33,126 nt of DNA from Flavobacteriales bacterium (GCA_947458985.1 CANHBA010000002.1:1-33126); one strand, 5' to 3'. Shown: positions 9,219 to 17,250, counted from the first letter of the stretch. The notes: a model not told the origin generated them from the sequence alone. A program made the numbers and translations.

Positions 9219-10673
9219 ATGGAACAAACGCTTAGAGATCGCTATGAGGTCGTCATCGGACTCGAGGTCCATGCGCAATTACTGACGCACACCAAAGCTT
9301 ATTCATCGGATCTCAATTCGTACGGATCAGCGCCAAATACAAACATTAGTGCTATTACGCTCGGGCACCCAGGCACCTTACCTGTCATGAACCGCAAAAC
9401 CATAGATTTTGCCATTCGACTCGGCATTGCCTGCGGTTGTGAAATTGCACCGCAACAGCACTTTGCGCGCAAAAACTATTTCTACCCCGATCTTCCAAAA
9501 GGTTACCAAATTACCCAAGATACCACCCCTATTTGTACAGGTGGGCAAATCCTGATTCGCACCGAAGACGGCGCTCAGAAATCTATCGGCATCACGCGTA
9601 TTCACATGGAAGAAGATGCAGGTAAAAGCATCCATGACGTTGACGTATACGATACACTCGTCGACCTCAACCGCGCTGGCACCCCACTTTTAGAAATTGT
9701 ATCAGAACCAGACCTCCGCTCTTCTTCGGAAGCTTACAACTACCTCACGGAGGTACGCAAACTACTGCGCTACCTCGATATCTGCGATGGAAATATGGAG
9801 GAAGGATCCATGCGCTGCGACGCCAACGTTTCAGTACGCCTCGTCGGAGCCAAAGATTTCGGCACCAAAGTAGAGGTCAAGAACATGAACTCTATTCGAA
9901 ATGTGCAACGCGCAATTGAATTTGAAATCACACGTCAAATTGAAGCTTTAGAAAACGGCGAAGCACTGACGCAAGAAACACGTGCTTTCGATGCATTAAA
10001 GGGCATTACTATTTCCATGCGTACCAAAGAGGCGGCCAACGATTACCGTTATTTCCCTGAACCCGACCTCCCTCCAATTACAGTCACTACAGCGCAAATT
10101 GCAGCTATTTCCGAAGATATGCCTGCGCTTCCGCACGCACTTTTTGAACGCTATACCCAAATCTACGGCCTTAGCGATTACGACGCCTACAACATCACCG
10201 ATCAAAAAGGACTCGCGTTGTATTACGAAGCGCTCATTGGTTTTACCAAAAACTACAAAGCTGCAGCCAATTGGCTCATGGGCGACATCAAATCCTACCT
10301 CAATGAGCAAGGAATTGATATCTCTACCTTCCCTATCGGAGCCCAACGTATTGCAGCCCTAATTGAACTGATCGATCAAGGCAAAATCTCGAATTCTATT
10401 GCGGCCCAAAGATTGTTTCCAGCGCTATTTGAAAGCACAGAAACGCCTTTAGAAATTGCAGAAAGACTCAATCTGATCCAAAGTTCGGATAGTTCTGTCA
10501 TTGAAGGCTTCATCGCTCAGGTCATCGAACAAAATTCCGCAGAGGTTGAACGCTACCGCAACGGCGAAAAACAACTGATTGGCTTCTTTATGGGGCAACT
10601 CATGAAAGTTTCTGGTGGCAAAGCTGATCCAAAGGCCTCCAATGCTATCTTGCGTCAAAAACTAGAAGCCTAA
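9219..10673 (+). CDS. gatB: Asp-tRNA(Asn)/Glu-tRNA(Gln) amidotransferase subunit B
   Basis: GatB binds mischarged tRNA and phosphorylates the glutamate or aspartate side chain before amidation in the GatCAB complex. The 484-residue protein begins YEVVIGLEVHAQL, followed by RKNYFYPDLPKGYQI, VDLNRAGTPLLEIVSEPD and MRCDANVSVR, all strongly conserved. The C-terminal YqeY-like tail domain ends with GGKADPKASNAILRQKL. The cysteines that bind zinc in many GatB proteins are absent here (KAYSSD and SAITLGHP at those places), a variation also known in other lineages. gatA and gatC are not adjacent. The gene ends TAATG, overlapping the next start by one base. Confidence 0.97.
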   Translation: MEQTLRDRYEVVIGLEVHAQLLTHTKAYSSDLNSYGSAPNTNISAITLGHPGTLPVMNRKTIDFAIRLGIACGCEIAPQQHFARKNYFYPDLPKGYQITQDTTPICTGGQILIRTEDGAQKSIGITRIHMEEDAGKSIHDVDVYDTLVDLNRAGTPLLEIVSEPDLRSSSEAYNYLTEVRKLLRYLDICDGNMEEGSMRCDANVSVRLVGAKDFGTKVEVKNMNSIRNVQRAIEFEITRQIEALENGEALTQETRAFDALKGITISMRTKEAANDYRYFPEPDLPPITVTTAQIAAISEDMPALPHALFERYTQIYGLSDYDAYNITDQKGLALYYEALIGFTKNYKAAANWLMGDIKSYLNEQGIDISTFPIGAQRIAALIELIDQGKISNSIAAQRLFPALFESTETPLEIAERLNLIQSSDSSVIEGFIAQVIEQNSAEVERYRNGEKQLIGFFMGQLMKVSGGKADPKASNAILRQKLEA

Positions 10674-11863
10674 TGAAAAAACAAGCCTGGACCCGCCGTC
10701 AAATTGGTTTAACAGCAGCCGTATTGCTCGTCATACTAGGCGCCATTTGGTGGGTATCGCGCAGCGAGCTCGAAAAAAACGGACTCGAAGAAAATCTTTT
10801 GATTAAAGGTCAAATTACAGGTGCTGGTGGCTTGCAGCTTTTTTTAGAAGCACCAAGCGACCGCGGTGTCATTTCAGTTGCTCAAACCGAAATTGCCGAA
10901 GATGGCAGTTTTGAGCTGCCAGCAAATGTACCTGGCCTTGGCATCTACAACCTGCGCATCTCCGATTTAAACGGCAGCACGCTTTGGCTTCCTTTGCAAC
11001 CCAAAGACGAACTTACTTTGAATTGCAACCTTCAAAATTACAGTTCTCAACCTGGCATCAAAGGCGTGAGCTGGGCACCTACTTTCGCCAAACTCATGAA
11101 GGCCACAACCATTTTTGAAACAACCCAACAAACCCTACAACAAAACACACAGGGTTTGACGCAAGAACAAATCAATGCAGGCTATCAAAATGCTAAAGCT
11201 ACATATGAAAATTTCTGTTCAGCTGCTATCTTACAAGACCTCAGCAGTCCATTGAATATTCTGCTCAGCATGAATTTGCTGCCCACAACTGGCTTCGAAG
11301 ATTGGAATGCTGCGCATCTTCAAACTTTAGAAAAACTGAGTCAGGCCTATGCCAAGTATTATGCAGGGCAAAAAACAAGTGAAAACATGCAAGCACAATA
11401 TGCGCAAATTGAAGACGCGTTTTTTGCTTACACCCAAATGACAAACGGCAGCATGGCTGCTCCAGAAATTACGCTTCCCGACCCTACTGGCAAAACGCGT
11501 TCCTTAAGTTCTTTAAAAGGAAAGTATGTCCTGATAGACTTCTGGGCGTCGTGGTGTGGGCCTTGCAAAAGCGAAATGCCAAATGTTATTGCCGCTTATA
11601 ACAAATACAAGAATAAGGGCTTTACCATTTTTAGTGTGTCACTTGACGAAGACAAAAACGAGTGGCTAAAAGGCATCAAAACATTTGGCATGCCTTGGCC
11701 AGACCAAGTCAACGAACAATTAGGTTGGAAATCGCAACTCCCTCAATTGTATCAATTTGATGGCATTCCGTATACTGTTCTTCTGAATCCAGAAGGAAAA
11801 ATCATCGGCACCAACCTCCGCGGTCAAAAATTACAAGATAAACTGGCTCAAATCTTTCGATAA
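10673..11863 (+). CDS. Membrane-anchored TlpA-type thiol-disulfide oxidoreductase (copy 1)
   Basis: A 396-residue protein with an N-terminal membrane anchor (residues 11-28) and no evident cleavage site. Residues 40-130 look like the DUF4369-type beta domain common in Bacteroidota TlpA proteins. A helical middle region follows, then a thioredoxin domain from about 265 with FWASWCGPC (Cys295, Cys298) and the cis-proline region GIPYTVLL. It should reduce or shuffle disulfides in the periplasm while tethered to the inner membrane. It starts within the gatB stop (TAATG) and is followed one base later by a paralogue with the same layout. Confidence 0.85.
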   Translation: MKKQAWTRRQIGLTAAVLLVILGAIWWVSRSELEKNGLEENLLIKGQITGAGGLQLFLEAPSDRGVISVAQTEIAEDGSFELPANVPGLGIYNLRISDLNGSTLWLPLQPKDELTLNCNLQNYSSQPGIKGVSWAPTFAKLMKATTIFETTQQTLQQNTQGLTQEQINAGYQNAKATYENFCSAAILQDLSSPLNILLSMNLLPTTGFEDWNAAHLQTLEKLSQAYAKYYAGQKTSENMQAQYAQIEDAFFAYTQMTNGSMAAPEITLPDPTGKTRSLSSLKGKYVLIDFWASWCGPCKSEMPNVIAAYNKYKNKGFTIFSVSLDEDKNEWLKGIKTFGMPWPDQVNEQLGWKSQLPQLYQFDGIPYTVLLNPEGKIIGTNLRGQKLQDKLAQIFR

Positions 11864-11864
11864 C

Positions 11865-12971
11865 ATGAAACTACGCTTTACCTTCTTTTTACTGTTTCCT
11901 TTGTTTTGTTTGGGTCAAGGCCAACCATTTAAAGTGAGTGGGCAAATATTTTCGAGTGGCGTAGATTCCGTATACCTATCACAGCAATTTGGCAGTACTT
12001 TCAAAAATTATTACGCAAGCCCCATAAGTGCAAAAGGTAATTTTGAACTCAAAGGCATACTTGCTGGGCCCGACTACTATATTTTGCGCGTTGGCCAAAA
12101 CAACCTCAACCTTGTAATCCGAGACTCCACACCCATTCAAATCTTCGGAGATGGCCGAAATTTACTGCAATTCTGCAACTTTGTCAATGCGGAAGAATCC
12201 AGACAAATGCACGAATACGTAGTTTTGAATTCAAATTGGCGGGCCAAAGCTGACTCCGCCCTAAATGCCATCAAGCTAGATGCCACCAAAGAAGCGCAAA
12301 TCAATGCTTACATGACCCAAGAATACAGTCAATTTCAGACTGCATTGCAAAGTTTTGTCGGCATGTATTCCAACTCAGCTGCGCTCATTTTACCGCTCAG
12401 CGGCATCCAGATTGATCAAGATTTTGAATCTTACGAAAAATTAATTGTTCCGCTCTACCAAAGCTTCAATCAGAGTGCTATTGTGCAAAATCTCTACAAT
12501 AATTATTTAGCAACCAAGCAAGCAAAAGATGCCGCTAACCCTTTTGCTCGTGGCAAATTGGTGCCTGATTTCGAAGAATTGCGCACCGATGGCAAGAAGA
12601 AAATGAAATTATCAGACCTCCAAGGGCAAGTTGTTTTGCTAGACTTCTGGGCTTCTTGGTGTGGCCCTTGCAGGGCAGAAAACCCAAATGTGGTCAAGAA
12701 CTACCAAAAATATAAAGATGCAGGCTTCACCGTCATGAGTGTTTCTCTTGACTCCAACAAAGACAAATGGTTGGCCGCAATTGCTGCAGACCAACTCAGT
12801 TGGCCCAACCACGTCAGTGACCTCGGTGGCTGGAAAAGTAAAGTGGCACAACAATACGGCGTCAATTCGATTCCCTTTACCATTTTGCTTGACAAAGAAG
12901 GCCGCGTCATTGCAACGAATTTAAGAGGTGCCGCCCTCGAGCAAACACTGCAGCAAATTTTTGGTTTTTGA
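11865..12971 (+). CDS. Periplasmic TlpA-type thiol-disulfide oxidoreductase (copy 2)
   Basis: A 368-residue paralogue of the preceding gene. It has a cleavable signal peptide (MKLRFTFFLLFPLFCLGQ) instead of a membrane anchor, a DUF4369-like domain at about 22-105, a helical middle part, and a thioredoxin domain from about 230 with FWASWCGPC (Cys266, Cys269) and SIPFTILL. The C-terminal 140 residues align closely with copy 1, including NPNVVKNYQKYK against MPNVIAAYNKYK and the matching tails TNLRG...QIF. This points to tandem duplication. The pair may give a soluble and a tethered partner. The stop overlaps the lpxH start by one base (TGATG). Confidence 0.85.
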   Translation: MKLRFTFFLLFPLFCLGQGQPFKVSGQIFSSGVDSVYLSQQFGSTFKNYYASPISAKGNFELKGILAGPDYYILRVGQNNLNLVIRDSTPIQIFGDGRNLLQFCNFVNAEESRQMHEYVVLNSNWRAKADSALNAIKLDATKEAQINAYMTQEYSQFQTALQSFVGMYSNSAALILPLSGIQIDQDFESYEKLIVPLYQSFNQSAIVQNLYNNYLATKQAKDAANPFARGKLVPDFEELRTDGKKKMKLSDLQGQVVLLDFWASWCGPCRAENPNVVKNYQKYKDAGFTVMSVSLDSNKDKWLAAIAADQLSWPNHVSDLGGWKSKVAQQYGVNSIPFTILLDKEGRVIATNLRGAALEQTLQQIFGF

Positions 12972-13750
12972 TGGCCCTCGATGGTAAATACCTCTACTTT
13001 GCCTCTGATTTACATTTAGGGGCGCCAAACGCGGTCAATAGTGCCGCAAGGGAAAAAGCTTTTATTGCTTGGCTCGACCATATTCGCCCTAATGCAAAAG
13101 CTATTTTTTTACTTGGCGATGTATTTGATTTTTGGTACGAATACAAAACTGTTGTGCCTAAAGGCTATACCCGTCTTTTGGGCAAATTAGCAGAACTTAC
13201 AGACGCAGGCATTGAAATACACTTTTTTAAAGGGAACCACGATATGTGGGTATTTGACTACTTCGAAAAAGAGCTCGGCATGCGCATCCATAGCAACGAA
13301 TACACTTTTGAACACGCCGGCAAACAATTTTATCTTCACCACGGCGACGGTCTAGGCCCGGGTGATTACAAATACAAGTTCCTGAAGCAATTTTTTAGAA
13401 GCACGCTTTGCCAGTGGCTTTTTGCACGTTTGCATCCAAATTTTGGCATACAGTTAGCCAGTTTGCTATCGAGAAGAAGCCGTGCCAATGGCGGCGCAAA
13501 AGACGCTATTTACAATGGCCCGAATGAAGAATGGCTCTATGCCTATGTGCAGCAAATGGAACAAAAGCAACACCACGACTACTATCTTTTTGGACATCGC
13601 CACTTGCCGCTCTACCTACCCAACCAACAAGCGCTTTATGTCAATACCGGCGATTGGATAAAATACCAAACTTTTGCCCGCTTCGACAACCAACAACTCG
13701 AGCTTTTACAATGGTCTGACCACCAAGTTTTACCTTACAATGCCGACTGA
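12971..13750 (+). CDS. lpxH: UDP-2,3-diacylglucosamine diphosphatase-type metallophosphoesterase
   Basis: LpxH hydrolyses UDP-2,3-diacylglucosamine to lipid X and UMP in lipid A synthesis. The track's start at 12968 is a TTG; the ATG at 12971 is preferred (259 residues). The calcineurin-type metal motifs appear in order: SDLHLG, GDVFDFW, KGNHDMW, HHGDG and FGHRHLP. Presence of lpxK in the same operon supports the lipid A role. It overlaps copy 2 of the TlpA pair by one base and tsaE by 11 bases (ATGCCGACTGA). Other LpxH-like phosphatases exist, so I hold slightly below certainty. Confidence 0.88.
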   Translation: MALDGKYLYFASDLHLGAPNAVNSAAREKAFIAWLDHIRPNAKAIFLLGDVFDFWYEYKTVVPKGYTRLLGKLAELTDAGIEIHFFKGNHDMWVFDYFEKELGMRIHSNEYTFEHAGKQFYLHHGDGLGPGDYKYKFLKQFFRSTLCQWLFARLHPNFGIQLASLLSRRSRANGGAKDAIYNGPNEEWLYAYVQQMEQKQHHDYYLFGHRHLPLYLPNQQALYVNTGDWIKYQTFARFDNQQLELLQWSDHQVLPYNAD

Positions 13751-14180
13751 AATCATAAGATCTTGGACAAACATTAGGCTAGAAGATCTCCATTCAATAG
13801 CCAAAGAAATTTGGACCTCACTTCCCCAACACCATTTAGTTGCGCTAGATGCCGAAATGGGCAGCGGCAAAACTACCTTAGTGTGCGCACTTCTACAAGA
13901 AGCAGAAATCGGACATTTTGAAGGTTCGCCAACCTTCGCAATTGTTCAAGCTTATGAGAGTCCATCGAAGGGTCCAATATATCACCTAGACTGCTATCGC
14001 ATTGAAAATGAAAATGAACTCCTGAACTTAGGTTTGGAAGAACTCCTAGATTCCAAAGCTTATTTTTTCATAGAATGGCCGCAAAAAATCGAAACAATTC
14101 TTCCAAAACCCCACTTTAGACTGTATATTCGTATTGAATCTGACCTAAGTCGAGAAATCACGCTGCACTATGACTACTGA
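13740..14180 (+). CDS. tsaE: tRNA threonylcarbamoyladenosine biosynthesis ATPase TsaE
   Basis: TsaE is the ATPase partner of TsaB and TsaD in making t6A37 on ANN-decoding tRNAs. The track start lies inside lpxH; the ATG at 13740 yields 146 residues, the normal size. The P-loop is AEMGSGKTTL, followed by GSPTFAIVQAY and YHLDCYRI, both hallmarks of the family, and the FIEWP motif near residue 115. It overlaps both neighbours by exactly 11 bases, lpxH upstream and the alanine-dehydrogenase-like gene downstream, implying translational coupling. Confidence 0.95.
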   Translation: MPTEIIRSWTNIRLEDLHSIAKEIWTSLPQHHLVALDAEMGSGKTTLVCALLQEAEIGHFEGSPTFAIVQAYESPSKGPIYHLDCYRIENENELLNLGLEELLDSKAYFFIEWPQKIETILPKPHFRLYIRIESDLSREITLHYDY

Positions 14181-15390
14181 TCCACATTTGCTCAAAACGT
14201 TAATCCAACAAGGTGCACTCTTACCCAAAGAGGATTTACTTGAAGTCCGTCGCAAAAAAGGGAATCTCCTGATTGGCATTCCAAAAGAAACCTCTTTTCA
14301 AGAAAGAAGAGTTGCTTTAGTGCCAGAAGCAGTAAGCTTATTGGTGGCCAATGGGCATCAGGTACTACTCGAAACCAACGCCGGCGAAGGCGCACATTTC
14401 ACCGACAACGAATACAGCGAGGCAGGTGCACAAATCATTTATGACCGCAAGGCAATTTATCAATCAGATATCATTTTAAAGGTAGCGCCCCCATCAGAGG
14501 AAGAAATTGCCTACATGCCAGGCAATCAAACTTTTATATCTGCACTGCAATTAGCTACACAACCTAAAGAAATCTTACAGCAACTTAGTGCTAAAAAAAT
14601 AACAGCCATCGCCTGGGACTACATCCGCGACGAAGAAGGTGTTTTTTCCATTGTGCGGACCATGAGCGAAATCGCCGGAACAACATCCGTACTGGTTGCA
14701 GGTGAGCTCCTTTCTTCATTTTCAGAAGGTAAAGGACTCATGCTCGGCGGAATTGCAGGTGTTCAACCAACTGAAATTGTGGTGCTTGGTGCCGGTACCG
14801 TTGGAGAATTTGCCACCCGTGCAGCCTTAGGCTTAGGCGCATCAGTCAAAATTTTTGACAACTCGTTGTCCAGACTCAGACGCCTTCAAAACGACCTCGG
14901 GCAACGCGTTTACACCTCTGTTTTACAGCCCAAAGTATTGGCCAAAGCTGTCAAAAGAGCCGATGTCGTTATTGGTGCCTTGCGTTCCACAATTGGCAGA
15001 ACGCCTTGTGTGGTGACAGAAGAAATGATCTCTCAAATGAAACCAGGCTCAGTTGTGCTCGACGTCAGTATTGATCAAGGAGGTTGCATTGAAACATCGC
15101 GCATCACCAACCACAGCGAACCCACGTTCGTCAAGCACGAAGTAACACACTATTGCGTACCCAATATTGCTTCTAGGGTCTCGAGAACCGCCTCTTTTGC
15201 GCTTTCCAACACACTTTCTCCTTTGCTTTTGGAAATGGGTGAACGCGGAGGAGTTCCAGACCTCATTCGCAGCCATCCTGGTTTCCGAAATGGCGTGTAT
15301 ATGTTCAGAGGGATACTCACCAATGAAGTATTAGGAAAGGTTTTCGACCTCAAATACAAAGACATTCACCTCATTCTACCCGGCATCTGA
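14170..15390 (+). CDS. Alanine dehydrogenase-like NAD(P)-binding protein (AlaDH/PNT family)
   Basis: A 406-residue protein of the AlaDH/PntA family, about 30 residues longer at the N-terminus than classical alanine dehydrogenases. It has GIPKETSFQERRVAL, the catalytic lysine in IILKV (Lys104), the Rossmann loop VLGAGTVGEFA (207-215) and SIDQGGCIE with Asp302. The active-site histidine of characterised Ald (in an LHLA context) is replaced by Gln127 in SALQLA. The reversible deamination of alanine to pyruvate is therefore a family-level guess, and another 2-oxo acid or amino acid substrate is possible. It starts 11 bases inside tsaE and ends TGATG into the next gene. Confidence 0.75.
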   Translation: MTTDPHLLKTLIQQGALLPKEDLLEVRRKKGNLLIGIPKETSFQERRVALVPEAVSLLVANGHQVLLETNAGEGAHFTDNEYSEAGAQIIYDRKAIYQSDIILKVAPPSEEEIAYMPGNQTFISALQLATQPKEILQQLSAKKITAIAWDYIRDEEGVFSIVRTMSEIAGTTSVLVAGELLSSFSEGKGLMLGGIAGVQPTEIVVLGAGTVGEFATRAALGLGASVKIFDNSLSRLRRLQNDLGQRVYTSVLQPKVLAKAVKRADVVIGALRSTIGRTPCVVTEEMISQMKPGSVVLDVSIDQGGCIETSRITNHSEPTFVKHEVTHYCVPNIASRVSRTASFALSNTLSPLLLEMGERGGVPDLIRSHPGFRNGVYMFRGILTNEVLGKVFDLKYKDIHLILPGI

Positions 15391-15842
15391 TGTCACTTCT
15401 GCGTCCCTTAAATTTGCCAAAGGCTCCATTGAAATTAAGCAGCCGTGCGGGACGTGTCTATGTCAATTGCTTAGTTCGTAAAAAACAAATTATCCTGACG
15501 CCAGAAGAATGGGTCAGGCAGCACCTGATTGCCTTTTTGCACCTGAACCAGGGTTATCCACTTGAAAAAATAGCCGTAGAAAAACAAATTCAGTACGACG
15601 GGTTTACGCGGCGCTGGGATATCGTTATTTACAACGCAGCATTTCAGCCCGATGTATTGGTGGAATGCAAAGCCCCAGAAATAAAACTCACCCATGAAGT
15701 TTTCATGCAGATTTCTACGTATCAACAAAAACTTGGCGCCAATTGCCTGATCTTAAGCAATGGCGATACGCATCTGGTGTACGGAATTGATGTCAAGGAG
15801 AAACAGCTCCTTGCAATGGAGCACTTTCCGAAGCACAATTAA
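15390..15842 (+). CDS. Orphan HsdR N-terminal (PD-(D/E)XK nuclease-fold) domain protein
   Basis: A 150-residue protein corresponding to the type I restriction enzyme R-subunit N-terminal domain alone. The nuclease-fold signature is WDIVI (Asp77), then VLVECKAPE (Glu92, Lys94), with a following helix TYQQKLGAN. No helicase, HsdM or HsdS gene is near, so it is not part of a restriction system here. Similar stand-alone proteins occur in Bacteroidota core genomes with unknown roles, perhaps in DNA processing. It is the last gene of the 10-kb operon, starts within the previous stop, and ends inside a terminator-like hairpin. Confidence 0.8.
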   Translation: MSLLRPLNLPKAPLKLSSRAGRVYVNCLVRKKQIILTPEEWVRQHLIAFLHLNQGYPLEKIAVEKQIQYDGFTRRWDIVIYNAAFQPDVLVECKAPEIKLTHEVFMQISTYQQKLGANCLILSNGDTHLVYGIDVKEKQLLAMEHFPKHN

Positions 15843-15862
15843 GTGCCTCCACTTAATTTTGT
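15837..15862. terminator. Bidirectional terminator-like hairpin between convergent genes
   Basis: AATTAAGTG and CACTTAATT form a perfect nine-pair stem around a four-base CCTC loop. On the plus strand it is followed by TTTTG. Both convergent stop codons (the TAA of the HsdR-N gene and the TAA of the DUF4924 gene) lie in its arms. The U-tract is short, so termination efficiency is uncertain. Confidence 0.6.
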
Positions 15863-16404
15863 ATAAAATTGAGCTCGCCAGCTTTCATGCGCTGGTAGTT
15901 TTTGGATAGATAAGCCAGTTGAATGCGAAACAAATCAAAAGCCTCTTCAGTTTCCGGACTGATCTCTTGTTTTTTCATTTTGAGTTGCAACTTCATGAAC
16001 ATGGCGTGTAAGAGTCCTTCGATGTCGTGTCGGTTGGCCATGTTTGACTTCGTTTTAAAGGCCTGAAGTGCTTCGGTTGCTTGGTCGCAGAGCCCTTTGT
16101 ACTTTTCGTCGTTGAGAATGGTGAGCAGGGTGTTGTGCAAATAAATCAATTCGAGTAGAATTTCCTCCACTTGATCGAGGTGCCCTTCTTTTTGAAGGCC
16201 ACGCTGGCGCATTTCTAGGACAATTTCGTTATACCAAGAAAGCTGATGTTGCAGCTGAGTGGGGTCCGGAAAAGCCGGTGCTAAAAGCTCGTTTTCTAAG
16301 CGAGTGATATCGAGGTCGATGGTGCGAACAAGTGCTTCTATTTGAAAAATATAGAGTAAATATTCGGCAACATTTTCATGTTGTAAATTTGGATTGGGAC
16401 GCAT
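15853..16404 (-). CDS. DUF4924 family protein
   Basis: A 183-residue, largely helical cytoplasmic protein of unknown function. The opening HENVAEYLLYIFQIEALVRTIDLDI resembles the conserved N-terminus of DUF4924, a family restricted to Bacteroidota. There is no signal peptide or transmembrane segment. It is the last gene of a three-gene minus-strand unit, five bases after the OmpH-like gene. Its stop codon lies in the hairpin shared with the convergent HsdR-N gene. The family assignment is from memory of the motif and would need a profile search. Confidence 0.7.
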   Translation of the reverse strand: MRPNPNLQHENVAEYLLYIFQIEALVRTIDLDITRLENELLAPAFPDPTQLQHQLSWYNEIVLEMRQRGLQKEGHLDQVEEILLELIYLHNTLLTILNDEKYKGLCDQATEALQAFKTKSNMANRHDIEGLLHAMFMKLQLKMKKQEISPETEEAFDLFRIQLAYLSKNYQRMKAGELNFIQN

Positions 16405-16409
16405 CTGAA

Positions 16410-16997
16410 TTAAAGTTCTTTTTCGATCTGACTTTGATTTTCATTCAAGAAGTTAATAAATGCTTTGGTGACATCCATTTCTTTATTGATGTAATTGATT
16501 TGACCTCCTTGCCCTTGGATAAGGAGCAGGTCGATGTGGTGTTTCTCACAGTATTTTTTGCCCCACAATTCTACTTTTTTATTGATCGCCTCTAAAGATT
16601 TCATGGTTTGTTCTTCTATGCGCTGCCCTTCGGTTTGCTGGTATTGCATTAATTCATTTTGCATTTGCTGTGCCTTTTGCTGAACCATTGCAATTTCGTT
16701 TTGCGACAACAAGCCAGAACGGGCTTCTTGATCTTTTTTAATGATATAATCTTCGTAAACCTTATTGCGTTTTTTGAGTTCCGTCTCAAAGCGCTTTTGA
16801 ATTTTTTCTGCAGTAGCTTCTTCGCGCTTGAAATAATCAAAGTATTTCTTGACGCTGTCGTTTGCATAATAAGCGATTTTGAGCCCATCTAAACGCGTTG
16901 TAGGAACTTTTGGAGTGGAGTCTTTCTTTTCGGGTTCAGGTGACGAACAAGCCGTAATAATGCACAAAAGAAGGAGTGAAAACAAAGATTTAGTCAT
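16410..16997 (-). CDS. OmpH/Skp-like lipoprotein
   Basis: A 195-residue protein with a lipoprotein signal (LLLLCIITAC, lipidated Cys near residue 17). A short acidic and proline-containing linker follows, then a body rich in Lys, Glu and Gln. The middle (about 55-150) is predicted coiled coil, as in Skp, with the conserved start IAYYANDSV and the end IDLLLIQG. Skp-type chaperones hold unfolded outer-membrane proteins in the periplasm; this lipidated version would be tethered to a membrane. Its start overlaps the upstream small gene by eight bases. It is separate from the Skp genes usually found beside bamA. Confidence 0.78.
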   Translation of the reverse strand: MTKSLFSLLLLCIITACSSPEPEKKDSTPKVPTTRLDGLKIAYYANDSVKKYFDYFKREEATAEKIQKRFETELKKRNKVYEDYIIKKDQEARSGLLSQNEIAMVQQKAQQMQNELMQYQQTEGQRIEEQTMKSLEAINKKVELWGKKYCEKHHIDLLLIQGQGGQINYINKEMDVTKAFINFLNENQSQIEKEL

Positions 16998-17238
16998 GGT
17001 GCAAGGGTTTTAAAAGTTGTAGCCAGCGTTCGCGCATGCGGATAAAATCTTGTAAGCATGCGGAATAAAAGGCTGGGCTTAAATATTGTTCAAGTTGTTG
17101 GATATCAGCAATATTGGCTACGGGAACTTTGAAATGTTGTTCGTAGTCGTCTAGTGTGATGCTGAGCATATATTTGTCGTTGTACTGATGAAGCGAGACT
17201 AAAAAATGCTCGTGTGGAATTTGACGGACCAATCGCAT
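16990..17238 (-). CDS. Small conserved-looking cytoplasmic protein
   Basis: An 82-residue protein I do not recognise. The track starts at 17280, but the ATG at 17238 (MRLVRQIPHEHFLVSLHQYNDKYMLS) is preferred because a TATATTTG box ends four bases upstream of it. The sequence alternates hydrophobic and polar residues early (likely beta strands) and ends in helices (ACLQDFIRMRERW). There is no signal peptide or membrane segment. It overlaps the OmpH-like gene by eight bases (ATGACTAA), so the two are probably translated together. Confidence 0.65.
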   Translation of the reverse strand: MRLVRQIPHEHFLVSLHQYNDKYMLSITLDDYEQHFKVPVANIADIQQLEQYLSPAFYSACLQDFIRMRERWLQLLKPLHHD

Positions 17239-17242
17239 ATTG

Positions 17243-17250
17243 CAAATATA
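17243..17250 (-). promoter_or_regulatory. Candidate -7 box of the small protein-OmpH-DUF4924 unit
   Basis: The minus strand reads TATATTTG, a full match to TAnnTTTG, four bases before the ATG at 17238. It supports the shorter start. No -33 TTG is visible at 19-base spacing. Confidence 0.45.

Noticed and set aside
10694-10730. Possible twin-arginine signal (TRRQIGL) in TlpA copy 1
   Set aside because: The consensus is incomplete and the helix has no cleavage site; an ordinary positive-inside anchor explains it.
15554-15562. TTATCCACT, one base from a DnaA box
   Set aside because: Single site inside a coding region with no cluster or AT-rich unwinding region; not an origin.
15390-15842. Restriction-modification system
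   Set aside because: Only the HsdR N-terminal domain is present; no HsdM, HsdS or helicase is encoded nearby.
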